A DNA stretch of 64,000 nucleotides from Portulaca oleracea (GCA_029582165.1 CM055877.1:42169249-42233248), one strand, 5' to 3'. Positions 12,897 through 23,400 are shown, counted from the stretch's first letter. Numbers and translations: made by a program. The notes: generated by a model from the sequence alone, not told the origin.

Positions 12897-13547
12897 CCCC
12901 GATCCTTGAACCAGCACGTGATAGGGTTTTCGAGAGTTAAGAGCGGCTACTAAAGCCAAGATGACCAGAAGAATACGTAACCGGATAGTTGGCCTTGTTG
13001 CCTTGACCAAGCTTGGGATGCGATATTCCGAGATATCAAGAGAACATACCAATTTCGGTAACTCAGATTTGGATGTAATTCTATAGGAATTCACGTGAAG
13101 TAATAAAGGGAACAAGTACGGTATATTTATCTTAACTGTTCAAAGAGTTTGAAGAGTCTAATAACAACGGTCAATAAGGTGGACAAGGGTTCTTATGAAC
13201 GTCGTACCCATGATAGAGGCCTTAATGCGAATACAAGGATTTTGACATTGGTTGTGAAAATACTGATAGTCACTTCTAATTCTGTATAAGGAACAACGTT
13301 AGGGGTGGAATAAAAAGGGAAGCAATAGAATCATGATGAAATTAGGAGATTAATATGGACTAGAGATTTATGACTAGGAACGACACTAAGGGGGAAAGCT
13401 GGACTGGAGGGATAAACTTATTACGTATATGGGTTTCCTAGAGGCATCCAACGAGATTGTGAGGTTTAGAAGTTTTGACCCCTTTTACACGTATACATGT
13501 ATCAAATCTACCTAGCCTTCTCTTTTAACGAGCAACCATTGTAAGCT

Positions 13548-13680
13548 TCAAACCCTCCTCTTCCTCCCCTTTCTCCTCTGCCCAGCCCCGTGCCCCCCTT
13601 GCTGGGCGTTTTCCGGCGATCGGCCGGCCGAGCCGGCGGTGGTCCGGTGGTGGCCGAGCCACTCCTTCCCTCCTCCCTTG
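13548..13680 (+). repeat. Third partial chromovirus LTR (GC-rich leader only)
   Basis: This matches 10849-10975 of unit 2, including the GGCGTTTTCCGGCGATCGG core. It is joined to unit 2 gag-region sequence at a microhomology. Homology to units 1 and 2 stops after CTTGTTT. Confidence 0.75.
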
Positions 13681-14083
13681 TTTTCTTCATCAATTTCTTC
13701 TCCAAGTTGTATAATATGTAAACCCTAACTCAAGCTTTTATGTTCCTAATCTGATTTTCATGTTTAAATTGTGTATCTTTGATGTTTTTCATCTCTTTTA
13801 AGGTTCTTAAGCATGAATTTATGTGGTGGTTAAATTAGGGTTTGAATTTGGGTTTGATACATGTAAATTTGAGGTTGATTTTGAGTGTTTGAGGTGGTAT
13901 TCTTGTTGAATGTTTGAAATAGCTTGTTGCATGTGAGTTCTATGGCCATGTTTAAGCAAGTTTAAGTGTTTAATTTCTGGAAAAGCCATGGATGTTAGTT
14001 AATTTGAAGTTTAATTGGGAATTGATACAAATTGGAGACAAGGAAAATCATGCATGTTGGTTTAGGGGGTCAAATAAGACAAC
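13681..14083. other. Non-coding stretch between LTR fragment and TIR composite
   Basis: T-rich sequence with no credible reading frame. It looks like LTR or leader sequence downstream of the GC-rich block, interrupted at 14083 by the inverted-repeat element. Similar-looking sequence resumes at 16742. Confidence 0.5.
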
Positions 14084-14142
14084 TGTAACACCCCAACACC
14101 CTTAACCACAAGATTATCCTTAATCATGCCATAACCCTGTGA
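14084..14142 (+). repeat. Left 59-bp terminal inverted repeat
   Basis: Perfect reverse complement of 16683-16741. It starts TGTAACACCCC and ends CCCTGTGA, with TG at the outer edge as in LTR termini. Confidence 0.9.
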
Positions 14143-14509
14143 TTAGCGCAACGAAAAAGACAAGTATTGAGGCACTACCGCCGTCCCCACTCGGGACAAG
14201 GCACACAAACCACCAACATATACATAAACCACCAAGTGAAAACTACACTTAAACCCATACATAAACAATCACCGAAACCATAGATATTACACTTTATACA
14301 CCCATCAAAGAAATATATATATATTAAACTTTCTCCAATGCAAATTAATCTTTGGAACCATGAAGACCACCGAGGTCGGCCAAATCCGCCCTTTAAGACT
14401 ACCCTGCACGTGGAAGTTCTACCTATGCTTATCCTTGTCTTTACTTTGGGAGCTCGGACCGCCTAAAAACAAAACATTGAAAACATACGCAAAGTGAGTG
14501 GGGAAACAC

Positions 14510-15150
14510 TCAGTACACGACGTACTCCTGTCCTTCCACGGAAAGGGACAATACTAGGGCGGTTGTAAGCTTCTCCTCAAGCGTTGGAAAATCTCCTTCG
14601 CACTTGCCGTTCCATTCAAACCGGGTTGATTTCGTGAGGCGATTGGTCAAAAGAAGAGCTATTTTAGAAATGTTCGGAACGAACCTCCTATAGTATCCGG
14701 CCATACCTAGCAAACTTCGAACTTCAGTAGCCGTAGTAAGTCTTGCCCAATCCTTAATGGTGGGTACTTTGCTAGGGTCCACTCGGATCCCTTCACTGGT
14801 TATCATATGTCCCAAAAATCCTACTTCCTTGTGCTAAAATGCACATGTTGAAAATTTAGCATACAATCGTCGTTCCCTTAGCGTCTGGAGTACCATTCTT
14901 AAATGACTTTCATGCTCTTCTTGACCTTTTGAATATACCAAGATATCGTCGATAAGTACCACTACAACCTTATCCCAATGGGGTTTGAACACTCGGTTCA
15001 TCAAATCCATAATTACTGTTGGAGTATTACTAAGCTCAAAAAGGCATTACGGTGAACTCATAGTGACCATATCTTCTTCCTAAAGGCAGATTAGAGATGT
15101 CCTCATCTTTAACTTTGAGTTATGGCATCCGGACCTTCAAATTGATCTTA
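14510..15150 (-). pseudogene. Chromovirus RT/RNase H fragment (minus)
   Basis: Reverse complement of unit 2 positions around 8060-8705. The RNase H junction motif [12 protein letters not shown] and the block [16 protein letters not shown] are continuous in one frame (14510-14815), which in units 1 and 2 is broken. The RT box lies near 14930-14955. This copy is less decayed than the tandem units, so it is an independent family member. Its upstream end stops at TTTTCTTCT, where it joins the LTR fragment. Confidence 0.8.
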
Positions 15151-15151
15151 G

Positions 15152-15233
15152 AAGAAAAATTTTATTAGCATATTTTGGGCTAATTACTGTAATTAAGGTT
15201 TTAATTAATACGGGTTTAGGGCGGGTCGTTACA
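15152..15233 (-). repeat. Inverted chromovirus LTR start
   Basis: Reverse complement of the first about 82 bp of the LTR, with its polypurine tract at 15234-15245. It is cut at a TTTTCTTCT motif shared with the RT fragment it adjoins. Confidence 0.8.
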
Positions 15234-15235
15234 CC

Positions 15236-15950
15236 CTTCCCTCCTAAAAAAAAGTTTCGTCCCCGAAACTTGCTGTTGGATTAATCATGAATGAAAAACC
15301 TTAAAAGAGTTGCGGTCAGCTTGTCTTCATGTCTTCCTCAGTTTCCCACGTGGCCTCCGAGGTGTCTTGGCTTGCCCATAGTACCTTGGTTAACGGAATT
15401 TTCTTTAGAACAGAGTCGTTTTATTCTACGATCCAAAATTCGGATCGGTTTTTGCTCGAAAGCGAGATCTTCTGCTAACAGAGGAGGTTCTTCCTCTAGA
15501 ACGTGAGTTGGGTTCGGCACATATTTTCGAAGCTGGGAGACGAGAAAAACGTCATGTATTTGCCCTAGGTTTGGAGGGTAAATCTAAACGATACGCCATT
15601 GGATTTATCTTCTTCACAAAGAAATAAGGACCAATATAATGAGAGCTTAACTTCTCCCTGACGTTGAATCTTCGAACCCCTTTAGTTGGAGAAGCCCTAA
15701 GAAAACACAACCTCTTGGACATAGATATCTGCCAACTTATCCACTTTCCATCCTTCATGACTAGGAATGAAATGCGCCGACTTAGCAAGGCGGTCTGCAA
15801 ATACCCAATTGACATTTCTTCTTGAAGCTGTGAGGGGTAATCCCACGATAAAATCCATAGAAATCGATTCCCATTTCCACGTGGGATTTTCTAAAGGTCT
15901 AAGTTCACCAAAAACTTTTATGTTTACCACTGGAACCAATAAAATCTCTA
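15236..15950 (-). pseudogene. Chromovirus integrase/chromodomain fragment (minus)
   Basis: Contains the integrase core, the YIGPYF-type motif (about 15625-15645) and chromodomain remnants (15338-15520) on minus. At about 15900-15960 it changes to plus-strand sequence of the same 3' region, forming an inverted pair (15291-15410 against about 15960-16080). Confidence 0.75.
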
Positions 15951-16128
15951 AATGGACGGAAAATTCCGTTAACCAAGGTACTATGGGCAAGCCAAGACAC
16001 CTCGGACGCCACGTGGGAAACCGAGGAAGACATGAAGACAAGCTGACCGCAACTCTTTTAAGGTTTTTCATTCATGATTAATCCAACAGCAAGTTTCGGG
16101 GACGAAACTTTTTTTTAGGAGGGGAGGG

Positions 16129-16680
16129 TGTAACGACCCGCCCTAAACCCGTATTAATTAAAACCTTAATTACAGTAATTAGCCCAAAATATGCTAATAA
16201 AAAATTTTCTTCTTTTACGTTACGATTATTATTATTATTTGTTTCTTTGCGTAACAGGTCTCAAGCAAGGCGATGGCTAAATGGGTTAATTATATGTCAT
16301 CTCGGATGTGTGTAAAGCTATAAATATTAGTACGAGTTTATGAATATTTTTACGATAAGTTATATAATTTATTTTATTATTCTCGATTTTACGCTTTTAA
16401 CCGAGGAAGGTTATATCAATTTTAATGTCCATTTCGATCACGATTTATGTCATCCAACCTTCCTAACTACATTTTATTGTTCAATTTATTTTATTAGTGT
16501 TATCCTACCAATTTATTTTATGTGGTTCAATACTAGTTAATTTTTACCCAATTTAATTCCAAGTAATTTTATTTAGGTTTACAACTAAACTATTTTATCA
16601 AGTTTTATATCTATTAATTTTTATTTAGTCAATACCAACTATTTTTCTCTTGCCTAACCTAATTTTACTTGTCTTTTCCG
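16129..16680 (+). repeat. Partial chromovirus LTR (plus) inside composite
   Basis: Starts TGTAACGACCC after a polypurine tract (16117-16128) and follows the LTRs at 3363 and 10198 for about 500 bp, then diverges before its TATA box and ends at the right inverted repeat. Confidence 0.8.
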
Positions 16681-16682
16681 CT

Positions 16683-16741
16683 TCACAGGGTTATGGCATG
16701 ATTAAGGATAATCTTGTGGTTAAGGGTGTTGGGGTGTTACA
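16683..16741 (-). repeat. Right 59-bp terminal inverted repeat
   Basis: Perfect partner of 14084-14142, ending GGGGTGTTACA. Homology stops exactly one base inside (CTT here against TTA on the left). Confidence 0.9.
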
Positions 16742-16878
16742 TCGGCCCATGTTCATGCCCAACTATATTGGATTTTGCAATTAAGTCCATAAATTAATTA
16801 TAACTCGCCTATCGTTTGCTTTATCCAACCCTTTATATTATCTACTTTCCCTGAGTAAATAAATAAATATTGTTGTAT

Positions 16879-17190
16879 TAGGTGTAAATACGTATTTGGT
16901 AACATCTGTTAGAGTTTGTTGAGTCTTTGTTAGGTGTAAATATGTGTTTGGTTAACACATGTTTGAGTTTGTTGTGTCTTTGTTAGGTGTAAATACGTGT
17001 TTGTGTTAACACGTGTTTGAGTTTGTTGGGTTTTGATTAGGTGTAAATACGTGTTCGTGTAAACACGTGTTAGAGTTTGTTGAGTCTTTTGAGTTTGTTG
17101 AGTCTTCCTTAGGTGTAAATACGTGTTCGTGTAAATACGTGTTTGAGTTTGTTGAGTCTTTGTGAAGTGTAGATATGTGTTTGTGTTTGT
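16879..17190. repeat. Minisatellite, six units of about 52-55 bp
   Basis: Units start TAGGTGTAAATA at 16879, 16931, 16984, 17038, 17110 and a diverged one near 17165. One unit carries an 18-bp internal duplication. Several units contain a palindromic centre; CACGTG is exact at 17010-17015 and 17064-17069. The antisense frame through it is a repeat artefact. Confidence 0.85.
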
Positions 17191-17194
17191 GTTA

Positions 17195-17728
17195 TTTCTC
17201 TTCAGATTTGAAAATTCAATTAAAATATCTATTTTAAATTGAAAAAATCTACAAAAATTATGGCAAGTGTAGAACACTCTCAGATACCTCCAGTAATTTT
17301 CTTGGAAATTTTCAAATTCTTTGATATTTTATTTCTATTTTTCATTAAATTTACTATTTATAAACTAAATCAGAAAATAATTCTACAAAATCCTATTTTG
17401 TGAATTAGACTTATTTCATGTATTGCCTATCCTTTAACAACATTAAACATGATTGTTTCTAAGATAATCTAAATTATATCAAGTTCGTGCTAATTTTAAC
17501 AATTAAACAAGCATAAACTGACTAATGGAAGGCAATAAGAAATAACAATAATAAAGCATGAAATATTTCAATAAAAATTCCAAATTTATTATTTTGAATA
17601 AAAAAGATTAAAACTTTCATAAAGTTTTAAACTTTAAGCATAAATCTACTCTAGCATATTCATAATATAATTCAACAATTGACAAGATTATTTATGAATT
17701 AAAGTATAATACTTTAGCATGCAATTGG
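17195..17728 (-). other. Leader region of a truncated copia-like element
   Basis: AT-rich sequence with no open frame, lying downstream (on minus) of the primer binding site at 17729-17742. It fits the 5' leader of the element whose LTR follows. Gag and pol are absent, so the element is truncated here. Confidence 0.5.
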
Positions 17729-17742
17729 TGGTTCTGATACCA
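17729..17742 (-). promoter_or_regulatory. Primer binding site (initiator Met type)
   Basis: The minus strand reads TGGTATCAGAACCA, two bases off the common plant TGGTATCAGAGCCA-type site, one base from the LTR edge. Confidence 0.8.
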
Positions 17743-17743
17743 C

Positions 17744-18560
17744 TGTTGGGTTTTAGATTATCTACTTCCTAAACAGATACAGATTAATTGGTGGAAAAAT
17801 CATAACGATTATACAATTAATCACCCAGGAAAACACAATTGCAGAGACTTTAGTAATTATACCTTTATCGCTAATTCGGCTGATTTAGAGGTTGACCTTT
17901 GAGATTTCAATGCAGAAATCTTCTACAGAAAGTCCACGCAGCACTCCGGGAACTTGACTGCTAGATCGACCCAATCGGGACAGATCTCAATCTAAAGATG
18001 TATGTGTTTCGGTATAGGTGGTTGTTTCAAGAAACAGTAACTGCAAACTAAAAGAGAGAGGAACTCAAGAAATCACTCTGGCATCTCTCTAAGAGTTTTA
18101 AACAGTTCCCTCGATAAATCTCTCAGAGAGACTCCTATTTGTAGGGTTTGAATGACTTGTGGAAAGGGTTACTAAAATCCTAATGGCCGACTTACTTAAC
18201 GGCGCATTCTGAGGCCCAACACGGTCCGTGTTGAGGAAACACGGTCCACGTTGACCTCCTGAATGTCCTTTAAGTCGGCCCATTGTCACCACGGTCTGTG
18301 TTCAGTCCAATTCGGTCAGTGTCAGACTGATTTCTCATAGAAAACAGTTCCCAACATTCCTAAACATAATACGATATTGCTTAGGTTATCATACATTGTT
18401 CCAGGGCACTGACTTGTGTGACCCAGTAGGACCAACTAATATAGTTGTAATTAAACATATTTAATTACCAAATATAGAGGTCTCTAACAAGACATATAAT
18501 CACTATATTATATTGGTTTAAACTCTATGTATATCGAACATTATTGGGACATTCCCAACA
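17744..18560 (-). repeat. Copia-like 5' LTR, reverse orientation
   Basis: 817 bp from TGTTGGG to CCCAACA, perfect 7-bp terminal inverted repeats and TG...CA ends. The adjacent primer site shows this is the 5' LTR of a minus-strand element whose body would lie to the left. The matching 3' LTR is not in the window. The right edge abuts a Tat-like RNase H fragment, so it inserted into or next to that older element. Confidence 0.8.
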
Positions 18561-19350
18561 AACTACACATCCGGCGATGCGGTTGTTAATGGTGGATTGT
18601 TCCATGATAAAATTGATGGGGTTACTTTCAACTACTACGTATACCGTGTGGGTAATAATGCCTCAATTTCTTGGTGGCGCATACTAAAGCAAGCACCATC
18701 TTCTCTTCTCTATGTCGGCATATCGGTTTTCGTTCTCCAACTCTCCAAGAACTTCTAACTCAAGTAATAGATGACGCTCTCCTGTCCTTTCACCTTTTGT
18801 GACAACATAGCCCCCATTGTGGAGTCAGTTACTGTAAGGTAAAGGGGGAGAGGCTCATTTGGGACTGGAGGTACAAGAACAGGGGGGTGTTGTAAATATT
18901 CCTTGATCTTGTCAAAAGCCGCTTGACATTGGTCATCCTATTTTAACTTACTCCCCTTCTTCAATTTCTTGAACAGGGGTTCACAAGTCATGGTAAGCTT
19001 GGAAATGAACTACTAATGTACTGCACCCGCCCTAGGAAACCTCGTATTTCCTTCTCTGTTTCTAGCAACTTTAGATCTTGGATCGCCTTTATCTTGGAAG
19101 GATCCACTTCTATTCCCCGTTGCCTGACCAAGTCGCCCAGAAGCTTCCCTAAATTAACTCCAAAGGTATACTTCGCAGGGTTGAGTCGCATTTTGTATTT
19201 GCGAAGTCAAAGGAAGAACGTACTTGGTAAGATTAGGAACGTTCTCTTCTCTCGTTTTGGACTTAAAGATCATATCATCCACGTAAAACTCCACTTCTTT
19301 GTGCACCATGTCATGGAACAATGTGTTGGCAGTTCTTTGTTACGTTGATG
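18561..19350 (-). pseudogene. Tat/Ogre-like RT and RNase H fragment
   Basis: On minus, the RT box YVDDM is encoded by 19271-19285, then after a frameshift LNPAKYTFGV...LG and RGIEVDPSKIKAIQ (18988-19191), then the RNase H region with FDKIKEYLQHPPVLVPPVP-like sequence near 18900. The remnant TVYVVVESNPINFIM lies near 18620. Spacing and wording of these motifs are those of the Tat/Ogre branch of plant Ty3/gypsy. It is truncated at both ends. Confidence 0.8.
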
Positions 19351-21066
19351 TGGACATTTTTCCTCGCTGTTCGGGCTGCCGAATGTCCACGCGGATTGGG
19401 GGTGTGATTTGAAGATTTGTGCTGGGGTTTGAACCTTTGAAAACGCCTTAAGGGATTAATTATACATTTCAGGAATAATAGTTTGTAAAATCACTTTCCC
19501 TTTACTTTGTGCATTTCATGAGTCATTGAATTAAACTTTTAAGAGTGAACATTCACTTGTTCCAAACTCTTTCAAACATAACCCAATTTGCTCAAAAAAT
19601 GTTAGGCTCGGAAGAATGTGATTTATGCAAATATTATTTAGAAATATATAAAGAAAAACCTTAAAGTTGCATCAGCACATTGTAAATCCATGTTTTACCA
19701 TAGTTTATAAATCCTGATGTGCTTTGGTTCGAAATGGGAGTGCTCACCCGACTTTTAACGGAAAAGACAAGACAAAACCAAAAATAAAACAAGAAAGACT
19801 CCGCATGCGAAACCCGAGAATGGATTCGGGGATAAGGCTACGAACTCGAAAGGTAGGAACCTAAAGAGTTCGACTCTCACAAAAGTAAAGACTCTACTAA
19901 AAGTTTTAAGTGTGCTTTTGATAATGTTTGGAAGGGAAATAAATAAGAACTTTATAGGATTACTTCATTAAACATGCAAAAGTAAGAAAAAAAGAAAGAT
20001 ACATCATATACAAAACATTATTTACATAAGGAAAAACACATAAAAGCTTACATTGTGACTTTTTAGGGGGGAGTCTTGCCTAGCCTTTGTAGCACTTAAA
20101 TAACCTCCTTTGAATGCTTAGAACCACCCTCTTGATGATGCGAAAGTAGTGCCAAATACGTTGAAGAAAGAGGAATGAAAAAGGGATGAAAAAGGGTTCT
20201 TTTGTAGTGTTTTGGATAATATGAAGGTAGGCATTTCGTGGAGTTTTTAAGGATTTACGGAGGAAAATGAAAGGTAGAATAAGAATGGAGATTTGAGATT
20301 TAAGATGAATATTATGATGGTACAAATATGGTGGAGATTGAAGATGGAAATGATAGAAAAGGGATAGGAAATAAGGATAGGAAAAAGGCACTTTTTGTGG
20401 GTTTTAGGGTAGTGTAAGGTTTAGGCTTTTTATGGAGTTTTGTGGTGTTTATGTAGACATAAGGAAGATAATATGAAGATGAATATGTAGCGGTTTTAGG
20501 AGAGTGGAGAAATGGATATTATAATGGTAGGTAAAGTGATGGAAAAGGATAAGAGAAGGGTAGGGAAAATGAGCTCTTTTTGTGGGTTTTTAGGATAGTT
20601 TTATGGTGTTCTGTGGGAGATTTTATGGAAGGTATATGTAAGAGTGGTGGGGGATAGCATGAGAGTATGGATTAGAGGTTTCAGAGGATGAATATGTGGA
20701 GATTAGGATGATAAGAAAATGATGGAAGAGTGATAGACAAATGGTTGTAGAATGATAACTAGAATGGAGAGATTAGAGATATTAGAATAAGAGAAGAGAA
20801 GTGTAGGGGGAAGAATGAGGGAATGATTGAATGAGTTTAGCATTGGCAAGAGGGGGTACTTATAGGTGTAGGATGGCATTAAGATACATGCTCATACATG
20901 CACATTCACACCCTCGAACTTGTGCAATTGACTGGCACAGACAACCAGGTGGCAAGGGGAGTGTTCTCAATGGTCGGTGGAGCTGGGAGGTTGAATCTAT
21001 GGTGTGAACAAGCTTAAGGCCGACCGACCTTGGGAAAGGGGAGGGATGAAGATTCTATCATTCGTG
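19351..21066. repeat. Non-coding purine-rich repeat (inverted partner at 50255-50994)
   Basis: No credible gene. 19345-19650 and part of 20370-20640 match, in reverse orientation, 50640-50994. Internal blocks of GGAAAATGA-type purine-rich sequence with GTTTTAGGGTAG repeat at about 200-bp intervals. It probably belongs to the non-coding part of a Tat-like element, because it directly continues the RT fragment. 20900-21066 ends in the minisatellite into which the next element inserted. Confidence 0.6.
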
Positions 21067-21071
21067 TCTAA
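21067..21071. repeat. Target-site duplication TCTAA (left)
   Basis: TCTAA directly precedes the left LTR and recurs at 36625-36629 directly after the right LTR. Confidence 0.9.
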
Positions 21072-22047
21072 TGACAGACCTAAAACTAATAGGTGTACGT
21101 GTACCGCAAGTGTACGAGTCTGTGTAGTAATAAAATATCGTTCTCTCTCAAGGACTTGTGTTCAACTACGCACTAAACTAGTTCACTACAAAGGATGCTA
21201 GGTCGATCAAAGGATTGTGGGTAATGATTCAGATAATTAACTAAGGAAGCAGGAAATTAAAAGATTCAACCAAATAATTAAAAGAGTTTAGGGGAGTCTA
21301 CTCTAGTCAATCAATCAAATTATCAACAATCCCGGTGCAGGTAACAAGATAATTCGGGGTCTATAATCTTTCTAGGCCTCATCACTTCGATCTTTCGATC
21401 CTAAAGTGATTAAACTAAACATTATTTCTAACTATTTAATCCAATCAAAGATAAAGAACTGATTATAAATTGACCCTAGGCAAGAATCATTATGTCTAAC
21501 TATTTTCTAAACCTATTCAATCTACGCATTCCAATTCAAGACTCAAACTTACGTTCTGTTGTCGAGAATCTAAAACCAGGTAAAGACTCAAACTGTCGTT
21601 CTGTTATCAAATTACCATGACATACAATACACGCAGATTAAACAAATAAAAGGATAACCTAACACCGAGAGTGCATTCAAATTCAATCAAAAGGCATCGA
21701 GTGTATCCCCTAAACAAAGGTAATTTAGCTACTCATAATAAAAACTAAGAAAACGATAATAAAAACTGAATAACAAAATATAAAGAGAATAGAAATTAAA
21801 CCGAACATCTGAGTCGTTGAATTTGATCTCTTTGTGTCACCCAAATCGATCTCCTTCTCCTCCTCTTTTGTTCCTAAATTACTAGAGCAGCTCCCCAAAG
21901 GGAGGAAAATAATCAAGAACCCTAATCTAAACGGCGTTTGAAATAAACTAAAATATTGTTCGCTTAATTTCTCCCTGAAGGGAGAGAACTAGGAAAATAA
22001 AACCTATACTAAAACGTTCGGATTCTTTCAAACGGCGGATATAAATC

Positions 22048-22056
22048 CCTTTTATA
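22048..22056 (-). promoter_or_regulatory. TATA box in Athila-like LTR
   Basis: The minus strand reads TATAAAAGG. The matching site in the other LTR is 36103-36111. The palindrome array lies directly upstream on minus. Confidence 0.65.
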
Positions 22057-22073
22057 GGGCTAGGCTAGGGCAC

Positions 22074-22246
22074 AAAACGCGGCCTGCGTTTTAGAAACGC
22101 TGGCTGCGTTTTGCCCAAAAAGTGAAACTCTCCGTGTCTGGGCGCTGGCTGTGCCCAGAAAACGCCGGCTGCGTTTTCTTTCTTCTCGGTTGCTAAACTT
22201 TCTAGACAAGGCGTTGTCTGCGTTTTCAAAACGCTGCCTGCGTCTT
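22074..22246. repeat. Array of six ACGC-N5-GCGT inverted repeats in LTR
   Basis: Units of about 19 bp, for example AAAACGCGGCCTGCGTTTT (22074-22092) and AAACGCTGGCTGCGTTTT (22095-22112), then near 22141-22155, 22159-22177, 22208-22226 and 22228-22246. Each has complementary arms around a 5-base centre like TGGCT. The array is repeated in the other LTR (36125-36303). Confidence 0.85.
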
Positions 22247-22572
22247 GCCTACCCGCCTCTATTGGACTTGGGCCGTGTAATTTTGGGTCGTTCTTCCTTT
22301 CTTCTTCTCTTCTTCTTCTTCAACTTCTCATTCTCTTTCTTTTTAATTCCTCTTCTTAAATTTCCTTCTTCAATTTCTTCTCCTTTTTCCTCAACTTTCT
22401 TGGTTGTTAGGGGAATTTTATTAAGATCTGCAAAACAAACTAAATTCCGACCAAGTGAAGAATATTACAGGATTTAATATAAAAATAGGAGATTATAATA
22501 GAAAATCGACTAAAATATACAAGTTAAATACCTAAAAATATCTAAAAATATCTATATAAAATTCACTTATCA

Positions 22573-22584
22573 AATCCCCCCATG
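22573..22584 (-). promoter_or_regulatory. Polypurine tract of Athila-like element
   Basis: The minus strand reads CATGGGGGGATT directly before the 3' LTR, preceded by a TTGAGGACAAACAAGAGC-type sequence common next to Athila-group polypurine tracts. Confidence 0.75.
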
Positions 22585-22928
22585 CTTAGCTCTTGTTTGT
22601 CCTCAAGCAAGTCTGACTTAAGAACAGTAGGGAGGGAAGAAAGACTCAAACTAAAAAGGGAAAAACTCATGAAATAGAAAAGAGGAAAAAGAAAAAGAAA
22701 CAGAGACAGAGACAGTAAGCGTTAGGGTTACAAATACAATTAGACACCCCCTCAGGTTAACCAATCAAACACATCAGTCCATCAAGTAACACCAAGATTA
22801 ATCAGGAAGAGAACAAAATCAGTGAGAAATAGAAAGAATGAAGTTTTCGAAATCAAAGGAAAAGAACAAGTACTTCATATGCGAAAAATCGCCAATAGTC
22901 TTAAGATAAATGCAAATATGCGCGGTTG
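22585..22928. other. Athila-like internal non-coding sequence, left of hAT
   Basis: AT- and purine-rich, with no reading frame supported. It continues at 31205 once the hAT and one copy of GTTATGGA are removed. Confidence 0.7.
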
Positions 22929-22936
22929 GTTATGGA
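22929..22936. repeat. hAT target-site duplication GTTATGGA (left)
   Basis: Eight bases identical to 31197-31204, the length typical of hAT insertions. Confidence 0.93.
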
Positions 22937-22949
22937 TAGACCTGGCAAT

Positions 22950-23400
22950 CGGATGGATCGGATCGGATTCGGATCGGATTAACTCGGATTCGGATTTTTC
23001 GGATCGACCGAACTCTGGTTCGGATTCGGATTCGGATCGGATGGGGTTCGGGTTCGGATTGACTCATATGTGTTTTGTCGGGTTCGGACCGGGTTTAATC
23101 AGATCGTAATGTTCGGGTTGGACTTGGGTTCGGATTGACTCGGACGGGTTTTTGTCGGGTTCGGATGGACTCGGATGAGTTGTGTCGGGTTCGGATCAGA
23201 ATATGACCGGTTTTGATCGGATCAGGATCTTCGGGTTATAGCCGGATCGGGTGGGGTTCAGGTTCGGATTCACTCGGATGGGTTTTTGTCGGGTTTGGAT
23301 CGGATTAGGACTGGGTTTGATCAGATCGAGATCTTCGGGTTATTTTTCAGATCGGACCAAATTCGGATCGGCTTGGTTCGGATCCCCAATTGATTTGGTT
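22950..23400 (+). repeat. Left subterminal repeats of hAT
   Basis: Dense TCGGAT/TCGGGTTCGGAT motifs, with about 100-bp blocks (GGTTCGGATTGACTCGGA...GTCGGGTTCGGA...ATCTTCGGGTT) repeated three times. Subterminal short-motif clusters are usual hAT transposase-binding regions; binding here is inferred. Confidence 0.75.

Larger units (their letters stand above)
6834..13547 (+). mobile_element. Decayed Ty3/gypsy chromovirus, tandem unit 2
   Basis: This is a second copy of the unit, sharing almost every base with unit 1, including the inactivating stops and frameshifts. It differs by scattered small indels and by a much longer AT repeat at 12841-12892. The shared decay shows the duplication came after the element died, so it arose by DNA duplication or unequal recombination rather than two insertions. 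At about 13547 the unit joins LTR-internal sequence (equivalent to 10849) across the short shared motif CAAACCCTCCTCT. The normal continuation, seen in unit 1 at 6687-6833, is therefore missing here. Confidence 0.85.
14084..16741. mobile_element. Composite bounded by perfect 59-bp inverted repeats, made of scrambled chromovirus pieces
   Basis: The left end (14084-14142) and right end (16683-16741) are perfect reverse complements over 59 bp and begin TGTAACACCCC. Between them lie an unrecognised leader (14143-14505), an RT fragment on minus (14510-15150), an LTR start on minus (15152-15233), integrase plus chromodomain on minus (15236-15950), then chromodomain end, polypurine tract and LTR on plus (15951-16680). 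Flanks (ACAAC and TCGGC) show no target duplication. It could be a fold-back element or a rearranged LTR insertion; I cannot decide. Confidence 0.65.
21072..22572 (-). repeat. Athila-like 3' LTR
   Basis: Begins TGACAGACCTAA and ends TTCACTTATCA on plus. Nearly identical to 35133-36624. It carries a TATA box (minus) at 22048-22056 and six short inverted repeats at 22074-22246. Confidence 0.93.

Noticed and set aside
14075..16750. Target-site duplication for the 59-bp TIR composite
   Set aside because: Left flank TAAGACAAC and right flank TCGGCCCAT share nothing.
16930..17277. Minus frame of 115 codons rich in TNTYLHL repeats
   Set aside because: It is the translation of a 52-55 bp minisatellite whose unit length is not a multiple of three; no start context or family.
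22151..22477. 108-codon plus-strand frame in the Athila-like LTR, also at 36143
   Set aside because: It lies antisense across the promoter and dyad array; presence in both LTRs only reflects LTR identity.
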